A DNA stretch of 64,000 nucleotides, from assembly GCF_011734195.1 (NCBI RefSeq), contig NZ_JAANTH010000001.1, positions 744,001 to 808,000 of the forward strand, written 5' to 3'. This document shows, one piece after another, positions 43,747-53,396 of this stretch (positions are counted from its first letter, which is position 1; each line of letters opens with the position of its first letter). Under the pieces are notes generated by a model that worked only from the letters and a program-made list of their open reading frames with translations, searched no databases and was not told the origin of the DNA. This DNA comes from Halobacterium sp. R2-5 (GTDB lineage Archaea > Halobacteriota > Halobacteria > Halobacteriales > Halobacteriaceae). The translations under genes and the position numbers were made by a program.

Positions 43747-45672
43747 ATGAGTACTGTAGACCAGCAACTCGAGGAGTTACAGGACAAGATTACGAACGAG
43801 ATTCCGCCGGACATCTCGGTGACCGACGTCAAGTACGAGGGCCCCGAGCTCGTCGTCTACACCCGAGACCCCAAGCAGTTCGCCCAGGACGGCGACCTCG
43901 TCCGGCAGCTCGCGAGCAAGCTCCGCAAGCGCATCACCGTCCGGCCCGACCCAGCGGTGCTCTCCCGGCCGGAGACCGCCCGCGAGAAGATCCTCGACGT
44001 CATTCCGGAGGACGCCGGCATCACCGACCTCGACTTCCACGAGGACACCGGCGAAGTCGTCATCGAGGCCGAGAAGCCCGGGATGGTCATCGGTCGCCAC
44101 GGCTCCACACTGCGCGAGATTACGGAAGCCGCCGGCTGGACGCCCGAAGTCGTACGCACGCCGCCCATCGAATCCTCCACCGTCTCGAACGTCAGGGACT
44201 TCCTCAAGTCCGAGCGCGACGACCGCCGGGACATCCTGGAGAAGGTCGGCCGCCAGATCCACCGCGAGGAGATGAGCGACGACGAGTACGTCCGCATCAC
44301 CACGCTGGGCTGCTGCCGCGAGGTCGGCCGCGCGAGCTTCATCCTCTCGACGCCCGAGACGCGCATCCTCATCGACTGCGGCGACAAGCCCGGCAGCGAG
44401 GACGAGGTCCCCTACCTCCAGGTCCAGGAGGCGCTCGGCGCGGGCGCGAACTCCATCGACGCGGTCGTGCTCACGCACGCGCACCTCGACCACTCCGCGT
44501 TCATCCCGCTTTTGTTCAAGTACGGCTACGACGGCCCCATCTACACCACCGAGCCGACGCGGGACCTCATGGGCCTGCTGACGCTGGACTACCTCGACGT
44601 CGCCGCGAAGGAGGGCCGGGCGCCCCCGTACGAGTCCGAGATGGTCCGCGAGGCCATCAAGCACACCATCCCCCTGGAGTACGGCGACGTCACCGACATC
44701 GCGCCGGACGTCAAGCTCACGTTCCACAACGCGGGCCACATCCTCGGGTCGGCGGTGTCGCACTTCCACATCGGCGACGGCCTCTACAACGTCGCGTTCT
44801 CCGGCGACATCCACTACGACGACACGCGGCTGTTCAACGGCGCGGTCAACGACTTCCCGCGCGTGGAGACGCTCGTCCTCGAATCCACGTACGGCGGCCG
44901 CAACGACTACCAGACCGACCAGGAGGACTCCGAGCGCAAGCTCAAGCGCGTCATCAACGAGACGTACGAGCAGGGCGGGAAGGTCCTGATTCCGGCGTTC
45001 GCGGTCGGCCGCTCCCAGGAGATGATGCTCGTCCTCGAGGAGGCGATGCGGGAGGGCGACATCCCCGAGATGCCTATCCACCTCGACGGCATGATCTGGG
45101 AGGCGACCGCCATCCACACCACGTACCCCGAGTACCTCCGCGACGACCTCCGGGACCGCATCTTCCACGAGGACGAGAACCCGTTCCTCGCGCCCCAGTT
45201 CAACCACATCGACGGCGGCGAGGAGGAGCGCCAGGAGGTCGCGGACGGCGAGGAGTGCATCATCCTCTCCACGTCCGGGATGGTCGAGGGCGGCCCCATC
45301 ATGTCCTGGATTCAGCACATCGGCCCGGACCCGGACTCCACGATGACGTTCGTCGGCTACCAGGCCCAGGGGACGCTCGGCCGCCGCATCCAGTCCGGCT
45401 GGGACGAGATTCCGATGCCGGACAGCCAGGGAAGCGGCCGTACCGAGCGCCTCGAACTGAAGATGGACACGGAGACCGTCGACGGCTTCTCCGGGCACGC
45501 CGACCGCCAGGGCCTCGAGGACTTCGTGCGCACGATGAACCCCCGGCCCGAGAAGGTGCTGTGCGTGCACGGCGACGAGTCCTCGACGCAGGACCTCTCC
45601 AGCGCGCTCTACCACGAGTACAACATGCGGACGTTCGCGCCGAAGAACCTCGAGACGTTCCGCTTCGTCTGA
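43747..45672 (+). CDS. fttA: aCPSF1/FttA, archaeal transcription-termination ribonuclease
   Basis: 641 aa. Residues 1-~180 contain two KH domains (GMVIGRHGSTLREITEAAGW). The metallo-beta-lactamase domain has THAHLDHS (His244, His246, Asp248, His249), NAGHILGSA and AFSGDIHYDD. The beta-CASP domain has LIPAFAVGRSQEMM, the ILSTSGMVEGG segment and GFSGHADRQ, with late CVHGD. This enzyme cleaves nascent RNA behind U-rich tracts and releases RNA polymerase in archaea. Start ATG 43747 gives the usual MSTVDQQLEELQDKI opening. Confidence 0.95.
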   Translation: MSTVDQQLEELQDKITNEIPPDISVTDVKYEGPELVVYTRDPKQFAQDGDLVRQLASKLRKRITVRPDPAVLSRPETAREKILDVIPEDAGITDLDFHEDTGEVVIEAEKPGMVIGRHGSTLREITEAAGWTPEVVRTPPIESSTVSNVRDFLKSERDDRRDILEKVGRQIHREEMSDDEYVRITTLGCCREVGRASFILSTPETRILIDCGDKPGSEDEVPYLQVQEALGAGANSIDAVVLTHAHLDHSAFIPLLFKYGYDGPIYTTEPTRDLMGLLTLDYLDVAAKEGRAPPYESEMVREAIKHTIPLEYGDVTDIAPDVKLTFHNAGHILGSAVSHFHIGDGLYNVAFSGDIHYDDTRLFNGAVNDFPRVETLVLESTYGGRNDYQTDQEDSERKLKRVINETYEQGGKVLIPAFAVGRSQEMMLVLEEAMREGDIPEMPIHLDGMIWEATAIHTTYPEYLRDDLRDRIFHEDENPFLAPQFNHIDGGEEERQEVADGEECIILSTSGMVEGGPIMSWIQHIGPDPDSTMTFVGYQAQGTLGRRIQSGWDEIPMPDSQGSGRTERLELKMDTETVDGFSGHADRQGLEDFVRTMNPRPEKVLCVHGDESSTQDLSSALYHEYNMRTFAPKNLETFRFV

Positions 45673-45741
45673 ACGGACTCCGCTCTCGCGGCGTGCTTCT
45701 CAGTCGGTAGCTCTATACTCCGCGTCCCGGAACTACGGGGC

Positions 45742-46176
45742 GTGAGCCGCACACGAGCAGTCGGCGTCCTCGTCGCGGCGCTGGTCGTCTCCACGGCGTT
45801 CGTCGGCACGGTCGGCGCGCAGGTCGAGCGGTCGCCCGTCGAGGGCGACGGCGGCCACCGCTTCGACGTCGGCGGCGACGACCCCCACATCACGTTCTGG
45901 CTCCACCTCGACCTGTTCACGAACCTCGGCGCACCCGGCGACTTCGGGTTCAGCGCGGTCGGCACCGCGATGGACACCCGCGTCGTCGCCGTCGACGTCC
46001 AGCTGCGGTTCGCTGGCGTCGGCGACCTCTCGGAGTTCCTCTCGAACCCGTTCTCGCGCTTCTCCGTGGTGGCGGAGTGGGAGCTCAACCTCCCGTTCCT
46101 CTCGGCGGGGCCGGCCGCCGACGAGGATTTCAGCTACCGGGACAACGAGACGATCAACGCCAGCAGCGGCTCCTGA
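45742..46176 (+). CDS. Secreted small protein, unrecognised
   Basis: 144 aa, GTG start. A Sec signal peptide is clear: SRTRAVGVLVAALVVSTAFVGTVGAQ, with cleavage likely after GAQ or VGA (Ala-x-Ala-like), no lipobox Cys. The mature part is acidic and rich in beta strands (HITFWLHLDLF, VVAVDVQLRF), ending INASSGS without an anchor. It looks exported to the cell surface or medium. I know of no function. Confidence 0.7.
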   Translation: MSRTRAVGVLVAALVVSTAFVGTVGAQVERSPVEGDGGHRFDVGGDDPHITFWLHLDLFTNLGAPGDFGFSAVGTAMDTRVVAVDVQLRFAGVGDLSEFLSNPFSRFSVVAEWELNLPFLSAGPAADEDFSYRDNETINASSGS

Positions 46177-46217
46177 CGGGCAGAACTTTCAACACGCCGG
46201 GCTCGTTACCTACTCTC

Positions 46218-46580
46218 ATGCCAGGTGGCGACGAACTCGTCGCGGAGCTCCGGGAGCAGGCGGGCGACGCGCTACGAGTCGTCGCCGAGTACGACAGGGA
46301 CGGCTACGACCTGCGGTACGTCCGGGACGACGTCGACGAGCGCCTCGACGATGTCGCCGACGATATCCACCGCGACCTCGTGCTCGAAGGCATCAGCCGC
46401 GAGCGCCTCGAAGACCTCTTCGACGCGGGCGACCTGCGGTGCTCGATGCACCGCTTCGAGGAGGTGACCGCGTTCCACTTCGCCGAGGCCGAGTACAGGG
46501 GCCTGTTCGTCAGCATCGACTCCGGCGTGGACGTGCCGCTGGCGTCGTTCACCGACACCTGCTGGAAGAGCCTCGACTAG
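46218..46580 (+). CDS. Small acidic haloarchaeal protein, unrecognised
   Basis: 120 aa. Helical N-terminal half (DELVAELREQAGDALRVVAEYDRDGYDLRYV), then LEGISRERLEDLFDAGDLRCSMHRFEE and AEYRGLFVSIDSGVDVPLASF. No membrane segment. A shared pattern of this kind occurs in other haloarchaea, without known role. It converges with nth, with the two stops overlapping. Confidence 0.7.
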   Translation: MPGGDELVAELREQAGDALRVVAEYDRDGYDLRYVRDDVDERLDDVADDIHRDLVLEGISRERLEDLFDAGDLRCSMHRFEEVTAFHFAEAEYRGLFVSIDSGVDVPLASFTDTCWKSLD

Positions 46581-47443
46581 TCGCCCGCGGCCTCCGCGGG
46601 GTCGACGACGTCCTCCGCGAGTTCGTCGACGCCCACGCGGTCGCAGAGGTCGTACAGCGGGCACGCCTCCGGGCCGTCCAGGCACGCGGGCTTGCGCGCC
46701 GAGCAGTACTCGCGGCCGAACTGAATCATCGCCGTGTGCCCGAACCCGCACTTCTCGCCGGGCACCTCGGCTTCGAGGGCTTCGCGGACGCCCTCGTGGT
46801 CGGCGTCCGGGGCGGCGAGCCCGAGCCGGCGCGCGATGCGGTGGACGTGCGTGTCCACGGGGAAGACGCCGCCGCGACCGCCCGCGAACAGCAGCACGCA
46901 GTCGGCGGTCTTCGGGCCGACGCCCTTCATGTCCAGTAAGGCGTCGCGCACTTCGTCGGGGTCGCCGGTGCGCACGAACTCGTCGAACTCGTCCTCCCCT
47001 CCGTACTCCTCGCGGACGCGGCCGGCGATGCGAATCAGCGTCTCGGACTTCTGGTTGTAGAGCCCCGCCGAGGAGATGGTCTCCGCGAGTTCGTCCTGAT
47101 GGGCGTCCGCGAGCGCCGCCGCCAGGTCGCCGTCTCCCTGTGAGCCCGCCCCGTCCCGGTCGTCGTCGGAGGCGGGGCGGTCGGCGGGGTCGCCGGGGTC
47201 GTAGCGCTCCATCAGCGCGTCGTGGGCGGGCTGGCTGGCGACGTCGCTGGTGTTCTGGCTGAGAATCGTGCGAACGAGACACTCGAAGGCGTCGCGGCCA
47301 CCGTAGGCCTTCTGCCAGTACAGGTCTCCGAGGCGGTCGACGACGGCCTCCGCGCGGCTGGTGCCGTCGCCGGGCTCGAACTCCGTGAATCGGCCCGCGG
47401 CGGCCTCGCCGCCGGAGATGTTCTCCGCGGGTTCGTCGTCCAT
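46577..47443 (-). CDS. nth: Endonuclease III (DNA glycosylase/AP lyase)
   Basis: 288 aa. The helix-hairpin-helix with catalytic Lys is MKGVGPKTADCVLL, and the catalytic Asp is in VDTHVHRIARRLG. A 4Fe-4S site follows: CSARKPACLDGPEACPLYDLC, with C-x6-C-x6-C-x5-C rather than the bacterial C-x6-C-x2-C-x5-C. An acidic insertion (residues ~83-107) between helices is haloarchaea-like. It removes oxidised pyrimidines from DNA in base excision repair. Confidence 0.92.
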   Translation of the reverse strand: MDDEPAENISGGEAAAGRFTEFEPGDGTSRAEAVVDRLGDLYWQKAYGGRDAFECLVRTILSQNTSDVASQPAHDALMERYDPGDPADRPASDDDRDGAGSQGDGDLAAALADAHQDELAETISSAGLYNQKSETLIRIAGRVREEYGGEDEFDEFVRTGDPDEVRDALLDMKGVGPKTADCVLLFAGGRGGVFPVDTHVHRIARRLGLAAPDADHEGVREALEAEVPGEKCGFGHTAMIQFGREYCSARKPACLDGPEACPLYDLCDRVGVDELAEDVVDPAEAAGD

Positions 47444-47474
47444 GTTCGGTGGACGGTCGCCGAGCGGGAAAAGC

Positions 47475-47888
47475 CTACTCGACGCGCAGGGTCGCGGTCA
47501 GCTCGGCGCCGTCCGCGAGCGCGGCGACGAGGTCGCGGTCGAGGTCCGCGGCGGCCTTCTCGGCGTCCACGAAGATGGTGCGGTCGTCGACGTACGTGCT
47601 CGTGCGGCCGACCATGCTGCGGTCGTTCGCGAACTCGAGGTCGGGGTGGCCGGAGCCGACGACTTCCTCGCGGTGGCCGTCGGCTTCGAGGACGAGCGTG
47701 ATGGTCGCGTCCTCGTCCCGGCAGGCGGCGACGAACTCGTCGTCGAAGTCGGCAGGCGCGCGGTCGGCCTCGATGCCGACGATGCAGTCGCCGGCGGGCG
47801 TGAGGTAGTCGTCGGTCGTCACTTCGAGCGTGGAGGCGTGTTCGGCGGCGACGTGCTCGTGGCCGCGCGCACGCACGACTTCTTCCAT
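47475..47888 (-). CDS. DUF371 domain protein
   Basis: 137 aa. VVRARGHEHVAAEHASTLEVT, followed by DDYLTPAGDCIVGIEADRAP and SGHPDLEFANDRSMVGRTSTY, is the DUF371 pattern, conserved in Euryarchaeota and of unknown function. The His-rich opening and GDCIVG may bind metal or nucleotide. Downstream of it is nth on the same strand, 31 bp away; cotranscription is possible. Start ATG 47888. Confidence 0.85.
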   Translation of the reverse strand: MEEVVRARGHEHVAAEHASTLEVTTDDYLTPAGDCIVGIEADRAPADFDDEFVAACRDEDATITLVLEADGHREEVVGSGHPDLEFANDRSMVGRTSTYVDDRTIFVDAEKAAADLDRDLVAALADGAELTATLRVE

Positions 47889-48190
47889 GCTCGGCGGTTG
47901 CCGGTTGGCGCACTTGTGTGCGGCGTTCCGCCGTCGCTCTTTAAGTTCCCGCACCCGGGGTCGTGTGAGCCGTTACCACCCGCTGCCGGCGGTCTGACAA
48001 CTGCTTGCACCCCTCCCGCCGTCGGAAATTTTAAGTGCCGTGGTGGACTACTATCTGACACCAGAACGCTGCGTGCGTTCGTGCACAGCCCGAGAGAATG
48101 ACAGGACGTTCTCCTTCCGACCGGGAAGTAACACGCTCCGAGCGACGGTTGTCTCGAACGCCCAGCGGGTATGGCATCGAGGTTTGAACA
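47889..48190 (+). promoter_or_regulatory. Gene-free gap with a promoter and hairpin-rich leader of the coiled-coil gene
   Basis: This 302-bp gap has no convincing ORF. A CTTTAAG box near 47939-47946 (minus strand CTTAAAG) may serve the DUF371 gene. An ATTTTAAG box at about 48028-48035 predicts a plus transcript from ~48056, leaving a ~135-nt leader. Hairpins in it: GAACGC (48064-48069) with GCGTTC (48075-48080); GAGAA (48094-48098) with TTCTC (48109-48113); CTTCC (48114-48118) with GGAAG (48124-48128); CGCT (48134-48137) with AGCG (48141-48144). Long leaders are uncommon in haloarchaea. Confidence 0.5.
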
Positions 48191-49093
48191 ATGGCTGAGG
48201 AAGAACAAACTATCGAAGTATCGAGCGCAGACGAACTCATTACTGACGAAGAACTCCAGGAGAAATCCAAGGGGCAGCTCATCAAGAACGCCGGCCAGTT
48301 CCGGGACCGGCGTAACGAGCTGAACCAGCTCGCGAGCTCCCGCGCCTCCGACCGCGACGAACTCAACGCGAAGACGCGAGAGAAGGTCGACGAGGCACAG
48401 GAGCACCGCGAGAAGCGCGACGAGCTCAACGAGCAGGTCCAGGAGCACAAGGAGAAGCGAAACGAGCTCAACGCCAAAGCGAACGAGCTCTTCGACGAGG
48501 TCGAGCAGCGCAAACAGGACCTCGAACTCGACGAGGGCAAGGACCTCGAGGAGCTCAAAGAGGAGATCGAGCAGCTCGAGTTCAAGCAGCAGACCGAGGT
48601 CCTCTCCACCGAGGACGAGCGCGAGCTCATCGAGAAGATCGAGGACAAGCGCGAGGAGTACCAGGACCGCAAGGAGAAGCTGGACGCCTCGGGCGACCTC
48701 GAGGAGCTCGTCGAGGAAGCCGAGGAGGTCCGCGCGGAAGCCTCCGAGCACCACGAGAAGGTGACGGAGCTCGCGGACAAGGCCCAAGAGCACCACAACG
48801 AGATGATCGAGGCCTACCGCGAGGCCGACGACATCCGCGACGAGGCCGACGAGATGCACGAGAAGTTCGTGGAAGCGCAGGAAGCCGCCGACGCCCACCA
48901 CGAAGCGTTCGTGCAGGTCCAGAAGCGCCTCCGCGAGCTCGACAAACAGGAAGAAGAGGAGCGCGAGGACGAGCGCGCCCAGGAGCAGGCCGAGGCCCGC
49001 GAGGAGGCCGAGGAGATCTACGAGCGCTTCAAGGAGGGCGAGACCCTCGACACCGAGGACCTCCGCAAGCTCCAGAAGTCCGGTCACCTCTAA
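48191..49093 (+). CDS. Long coiled-coil protein conserved in archaea
   Basis: 300 aa, nearly all charged heptads from residue ~20 to ~280 (for example NELNQLASSRASDRDELNAK, QEHREKRDELNEQVQ, KLDASGDLEELVEEAEEVRA). A short break near the middle (DASGD) would let it fold back into a helical hairpin. Lys/Arg/Glu-rich; no membrane segment and no phosphatase motif. Homologues are sometimes labelled phosphoserine phosphatase, which the sequence does not support. Its role is unknown; the structured leader suggests tight control. Confidence 0.8.
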   Translation: MAEEEQTIEVSSADELITDEELQEKSKGQLIKNAGQFRDRRNELNQLASSRASDRDELNAKTREKVDEAQEHREKRDELNEQVQEHKEKRNELNAKANELFDEVEQRKQDLELDEGKDLEELKEEIEQLEFKQQTEVLSTEDERELIEKIEDKREEYQDRKEKLDASGDLEELVEEAEEVRAEASEHHEKVTELADKAQEHHNEMIEAYREADDIRDEADEMHEKFVEAQEAADAHHEAFVQVQKRLRELDKQEEEEREDERAQEQAEAREEAEEIYERFKEGETLDTEDLRKLQKSGHL

Positions 49094-49235
49094 GCTGTCT
49101 ACTGCCGATTTCTCCGATTTTCCCGGCGCGTAGCCGCGGCGTCGTCCCGCGCTGAGCGGAGACGCCGCGGACGGGCGGCGTCACTGCCCCGAGCGCGGGG
49201 TTTTTACTGTGGCGGCGTGACCCTCCGGACGATAG

Positions 49236-50384
49236 ATGCGTACGCTGGTCGTCTGCGTGGACCGACCCGGCGACATCCCCCGCCAGACGGGCCTGCGGAC
49301 GCCGGTCGCGGGCTGGGAAGCGGTGCAGTCGCTGGTCGTCGAGATGGGGATCGCGGACCCCGAGGACTCCGCGGTGAACTGCCTCCTGGAGGCGCTCCGA
49401 ATCACCCGCGACCTGCGGGACGAGGACGACGACGCGGTGGTCGCGGCGGTCTCCGGGAGCGGCGACGGCGTCTCCGCGGACCGCTCGCTCGCCGAGCAGC
49501 TGGACGACCTCATCGAGCGCTACGACCCGGACTCGGCGGTCGTGGTCATCGACAGCGCGGAGGACGAGCGCGTCGTCCCCATCGTGGAGAGCCGCCTGCA
49601 GGTCGACGCCGTCGACCGCGTGGTCGTCCGGCAGGCACGCGACCTCGAGTCCACGTACTACCTCCTGAAGCAGTTCCTCGCCGACGAGGAGCTCCGCCAG
49701 ACGGTGCTCGTGCCGCTGGGCATCGTGCTCCTGGTGTTCCCCGCGCTGATGATGGTGACGGGGAGCCTCGCCGTCGCTGCCGCCGCTATCACCGCGGTCA
49801 TCGGGCTGTTCGTCCTCTACAAGGGATTGAGCGTCGACGCGTACCTCGCGCAGGTTCCCGCGCAGGCCCGGGACGCGCTGTACTCCGGCCGGGTGTCCAT
49901 CGTGACGTACGTCGTCGCCGGCGGGCTCGCCGCCATCGGCGTGTTCGCGGGCGCACTCGCGGTCTCGGACCTGCCCGCCGAGCGCGCGCCGCTAGTGACC
50001 GTGATGGCGTTCACGTACGACAGCGTGCCGTGGGTGACCATCGGCGGACTCGCGGCCAGCGCCGGCCGGCTGTTCGACGAGCTCATCCGCGGCGACGGCG
50101 TCCGCACGTCGTTCCTGAACCTCCCGTTCGGCGTGCTCGCGGTCGGACTCGTCGTCCGCGGGTTCTCGGGGTACTTCATGGAGCTGGCGGGCGAACTCGA
50201 CGCCTTCTCGGTGCCCGCGATGGAGGTCGGCGCGCTCGCCGTCGAGGGCTTCGCGCTCTCCCCCGAGGAACGCCTCGCCGTGTTCGTCGTGCTGGGCGTG
50301 CTCGTCAGCGTCGTCGGAATCCACGTCGCGACCCGGTTCAGCGGCGTCGACGTCGACGACGTCGAAGAGCCCGTCGAGCCGTAG
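49236..50384 (+). CDS. DUF373 family membrane protein
   Basis: 382 aa. Residues 1-~140 form a cytoplasmic alpha/beta domain (MRTLVVCVDRPGDIPRQTG, a Rossmann-like opening; DSAVVVIDSAEDERVVPIVE). From ~150 to ~365 come six or so hydrophobic helices. This matches archaeal DUF373, a conserved family with no assigned function. It lies before dph6 with a 36-bp gap. Confidence 0.85.
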   Translation: MRTLVVCVDRPGDIPRQTGLRTPVAGWEAVQSLVVEMGIADPEDSAVNCLLEALRITRDLRDEDDDAVVAAVSGSGDGVSADRSLAEQLDDLIERYDPDSAVVVIDSAEDERVVPIVESRLQVDAVDRVVVRQARDLESTYYLLKQFLADEELRQTVLVPLGIVLLVFPALMMVTGSLAVAAAAITAVIGLFVLYKGLSVDAYLAQVPAQARDALYSGRVSIVTYVVAGGLAAIGVFAGALAVSDLPAERAPLVTVMAFTYDSVPWVTIGGLAASAGRLFDELIRGDGVRTSFLNLPFGVLAVGLVVRGFSGYFMELAGELDAFSVPAMEVGALAVEGFALSPEERLAVFVVLGVLVSVVGIHVATRFSGVDVDDVEEPVEP

Positions 50385-50420
50385 AGAAGTGTATATGAAC
50401 GGCCGCGCGCAAGCGGACGT

Positions 50421-51143
50421 ATGACCGACGGCCAGTGGGTGAGCCTGTTCTCCGGCGGGAAGGACTCCTCGTGGGCGCTGTACCGCGCGCTCGAAGAGGG
50501 GCTGGACGTCGCGCGGCTCGTCACCGTCCACCCGGAGGGCGACTCGTACATGTACCACGTGCCCGCGACCCGGCTCGCGAGCCTCGCGGCCGAGAGCATC
50601 GGCATCCCGCTCGTGGACGTCGAGCCCGAGGACTTCGAGGCGGCGGCCGCCACGGAGTCGGGCGCGCAGGGTGACGCGGAGCTCGAACCGCTGGAGGCTG
50701 CGCTCCGCGAGCTCTCGGACGACCTCGACGGCGGGCTCGCGGGCGTCACCGCGGGCGCCGTCGAGAGCGAGTACCAGACCTCCCGCATCGAGGCGATGGC
50801 CGACCGGCTGGGCTGTGAGGTGTTCGCGCCGCTGTGGCAGCGCGACCCCCGCGAACTCGGCGAGGCGATGCTGGACGCCGGCTTCGAGATCGCGATTCTC
50901 CAGGTCGCCGCGTACGGCCTCGACGAGTCGTGGCTCGGGCGCACGCTCGACCGCGACGCCCTCGACGAACTCGCCGAACTGAACGACGAGTACGGCGTCC
51001 ACGTGCTCGGCGAGGGCGGCGAGTTCGAGACGTTCGTGACCGACGGCCCGCACATGTCCCGTCCCATCGAGTTAGCGTACGAGACCGTCTGGAACGGCGA
51101 CCGCGGGCACATCGAGGTCACGGACGCACGGCTGGGCGAGTAG
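50421..51143 (+). CDS. dph6: Diphthine-ammonia ligase
   Basis: 240 aa. The PP-loop ATP site [13 protein letters not shown], the later [20 protein letters not shown] segment and [19 protein letters not shown] are hallmarks of ATP-PPase Dph6. It amidates diphthine on the conserved His of elongation factor 2, the last step of diphthamide synthesis. Length matches archaeal homologues. A GTATATG box ~30 bp upstream may be its promoter. Confidence 0.92.
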   Translation: MTDGQWVSLFSGGKDSSWALYRALEEGLDVARLVTVHPEGDSYMYHVPATRLASLAAESIGIPLVDVEPEDFEAAAATESGAQGDAELEPLEAALRELSDDLDGGLAGVTAGAVESEYQTSRIEAMADRLGCEVFAPLWQRDPRELGEAMLDAGFEIAILQVAAYGLDESWLGRTLDRDALDELAELNDEYGVHVLGEGGEFETFVTDGPHMSRPIELAYETVWNGDRGHIEVTDARLGE

Positions 51144-51192
51144 CGTCCGGGGCGCCGCCAGATTATTCTACGCTGCCGCTGGAGTCTCCCGC

Positions 51193-52626
51193 ATGGGAAC
51201 GTCGCAGCCCCCCGGATCCGGGGGGACGAACGAGTCGGGCGAGGCGCCCGTACAGGTCGCACCCCCGACGACGGACGGCGAGACTACCGTCACCGAGGAA
51301 GGCTCGGAGCTGGAGCGCTCTATCGGCCTGAAGGGCGGCGTGGCCATCGGCGTCGGCACGATGATCGGCGCGGGCATCTTCGTGTTCCCCGGACTCGCGG
51401 CGGGTCGGGCCGGTCCCGCCGCGGCGGGGTCGTTCGCCATCGGCGCCGTCGTCGCGCTGCTGGTCGCGCTGCCGGCGTCCGAGCTGGCGACGGCGATGCC
51501 GAAGTCCGGCGGCGGCTACTACTTCATCTCGCGCGCACTGGGCGCGCTCCCTGGCGCCGTCGTCGGCATCAGCATCTGGCTCGGGCTGGTGTTCGCGACC
51601 GCGTTCTACCTCGTCGGCTTCGGGAACTACGCCGCCGCGCTGCTCGCCGAGGCGGGCGTCCCGGTCGGCGGTGTTCCGGTCGTCGTGCCGCTCGCGCTCG
51701 TGTTCGGCGTGGCGCTCACCGTGCTCAACCTCTTCGGGACGGAGAACGCCGCGAAGCTCCAGAACTACGTCGTCGGCGTGCTGTTGACGATTCTCGTCGC
51801 GTTCCTCGGCTACGGCGGTCTTGACGCGGTCGGCGTGTTCGGGAACGCGAGCACGCCCGAGACGTTCTTCCCGCGCGGCGTGATGCCGATGTTCACGACG
51901 GCCGCGCTCGTGTTCACCTCCTACCTCGGGTTCGCGCAGGTCGCCACCGTCGCGGGCGACATCAAGGACCCCGGGCGGAGTCTCCCGCTCGCGATGGTCG
52001 GGTCGGTCGTCATCGTCGGCGTCCTCTACGTCTCCACCATCTTCGTGGCGACGAGCGCGTTCGGCAGCGAGGCGCTGTCGCGCTTCGGCGAGACCGCCAT
52101 CGTGGAAGTGGCGCGGGCGTACTTCGGGAACGCGGGCGCGCTCGCCATCCTCGTGGCCGGCCTGCTGGCGACCGTCTCCAGCGCGAACGCCTCGATTCTC
52201 TCGACGTCGCGGGCGGTGTTCGCAATCAGTAAGGACGCGCTCGTCCCCCAGTACGCGAGCCGGCTGAACCTCACGTACGGCACGCCGCACGTCGCGCTCG
52301 CGATGGCCGGCGGGCCGGTGCTCGTGCTCGTCGCGCTCGGCGAGGTCGAGGTGCTCGCGGAGGTCGCGTCGTTTCTCCACCTCGTGATGTACGGGCTGAT
52401 GTGCGTCGCGCTCGTCGCGATGCGCCGGGACGAACCCGAGTGGTACGACCCCGACTTCCGCGTGCCCGCGTACTGGCTCGTCGCGGGCGTCGGCGCGGTC
52501 GCGAGCTTCGCGCTCATCGGGTTCATGCAGCGCGCCTCCCAGATAATCGGCCTCGCCATCATGGTCGCGGCCGCCGGGTGGTACAAGTACTACGCCAGCG
52601 ACGTGCGACTCAAGGGGGTCCTCTGA
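51193..52626 (+). CDS. APC family amino acid permease
   Basis: 477 aa with about 12 membrane helices after a ~45-residue Ser/Thr/Glu-rich cytoplasmic N-terminus. [24 protein letters not shown] is the first-helix substrate signature of APC transporters, and [19 protein letters not shown] is a later one. Its TGA overlaps the ATG of a UspA-domain gene (TGATG), a common haloarchaeal pairing in which the Usp part may regulate the carrier. Substrate unknown. Confidence 0.9.
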   Translation: MGTSQPPGSGGTNESGEAPVQVAPPTTDGETTVTEEGSELERSIGLKGGVAIGVGTMIGAGIFVFPGLAAGRAGPAAAGSFAIGAVVALLVALPASELATAMPKSGGGYYFISRALGALPGAVVGISIWLGLVFATAFYLVGFGNYAAALLAEAGVPVGGVPVVVPLALVFGVALTVLNLFGTENAAKLQNYVVGVLLTILVAFLGYGGLDAVGVFGNASTPETFFPRGVMPMFTTAALVFTSYLGFAQVATVAGDIKDPGRSLPLAMVGSVVIVGVLYVSTIFVATSAFGSEALSRFGETAIVEVARAYFGNAGALAILVAGLLATVSSANASILSTSRAVFAISKDALVPQYASRLNLTYGTPHVALAMAGGPVLVLVALGEVEVLAEVASFLHLVMYGLMCVALVAMRRDEPEWYDPDFRVPAYWLVAGVGAVASFALIGFMQRASQIIGLAIMVAAAGWYKYYASDVRLKGVL

Positions 52627-53390
52627 TGACGGACGACGAACCCGCCGCCGACTCGACGCCCGAACCGCTGGACGTGCGCGAGCCGCCGCGCGTGCTCGTG
52701 CCCGTCGAAGTGCTCGAGGGCGAGTCGCTCTCGGAGTCGCTGGCGGCGTTCCTCGCGCCCTCGGAGGTGGTGGTGCTCGGCTACCACGTCCTCCCCGAGC
52801 AGACGCCGACCGAGCAGGCGAGCATGCAGTTCGAGGGCCGCGCGCTGGCGGCCGTCGAGGACATCGCGGAGACGTTCCGCGCGGCGGGCCGGGACGTCGA
52901 GACGAGGGTCGCGTTCACGCACGACCGCGACCAGACCGTCGAGCGCGTCGCCGCGGAGGTCGGCGCGACCGCCGTCCTGCTCCCGAACCCGTCGGGTAAA
53001 ATTCGGGACGTCCTCGTGCCGATCCGTGGCGTCGTCGACACCGGCCGGCTCGCCGACCTCGTCGCGACGCTGCTCGCGGACGGCGACGGCACCGTCGCGC
53101 TCTGGGGGGTCGCCGGCAGCGACGGCTTCGACGCCGCGGCGGCCGTCGAGACCGTCCGGGAGACGCTCCGGGACCGCGGGCTCGCCGCCGACCGGATCAC
53201 CACCGAGACCGCCGCCTCCGAGTCCCCGATTCGGGACGTCGTCGCCCGCTCCGAGGAGTTCGACGTGGTCGTGATGGGCGCGGGCGGCGCGTCGCTGTTC
53301 GCCGCGCTGTTCGGCGACGACACCGAGCGCGTCGCCGAGGGCGCCGTCGACCCCGTGCTCGTCGTCCGGGACAGGACAGTCGGAGAGTAG
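52626..53390 (+). CDS. UspA-type universal stress domain protein
   Basis: 254 aa. Two Usp-like halves: PPRVLVPVEVLEGESLSESL to ~residue 120, and IRDVLVPIRGVVDTGRLADL to the end, with VVMGAGGASLFAALFGDDTERV near the C-terminus (the G-x9-G-like phosphate loop is degenerate). Translationally coupled to the permease in front. It probably binds a nucleotide and modulates the transporter, by analogy with other haloarchaeal carrier/Usp pairs. Confidence 0.85.
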   Translation: MTDDEPAADSTPEPLDVREPPRVLVPVEVLEGESLSESLAAFLAPSEVVVLGYHVLPEQTPTEQASMQFEGRALAAVEDIAETFRAAGRDVETRVAFTHDRDQTVERVAAEVGATAVLLPNPSGKIRDVLVPIRGVVDTGRLADLVATLLADGDGTVALWGVAGSDGFDAAAAVETVRETLRDRGLAADRITTETAASESPIRDVVARSEEFDVVVMGAGGASLFAALFGDDTERVAEGAVDPVLVVRDRTVGE

Positions 53391-53396
53391 GGCTGC

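Noticed and set aside
48191-49093. Phosphoserine phosphatase, a label seen on similar coiled-coil proteins
   Set aside because: No HAD motifs (DxDxT, Lys, GDxxxD) are present; the protein is almost pure coiled coil.
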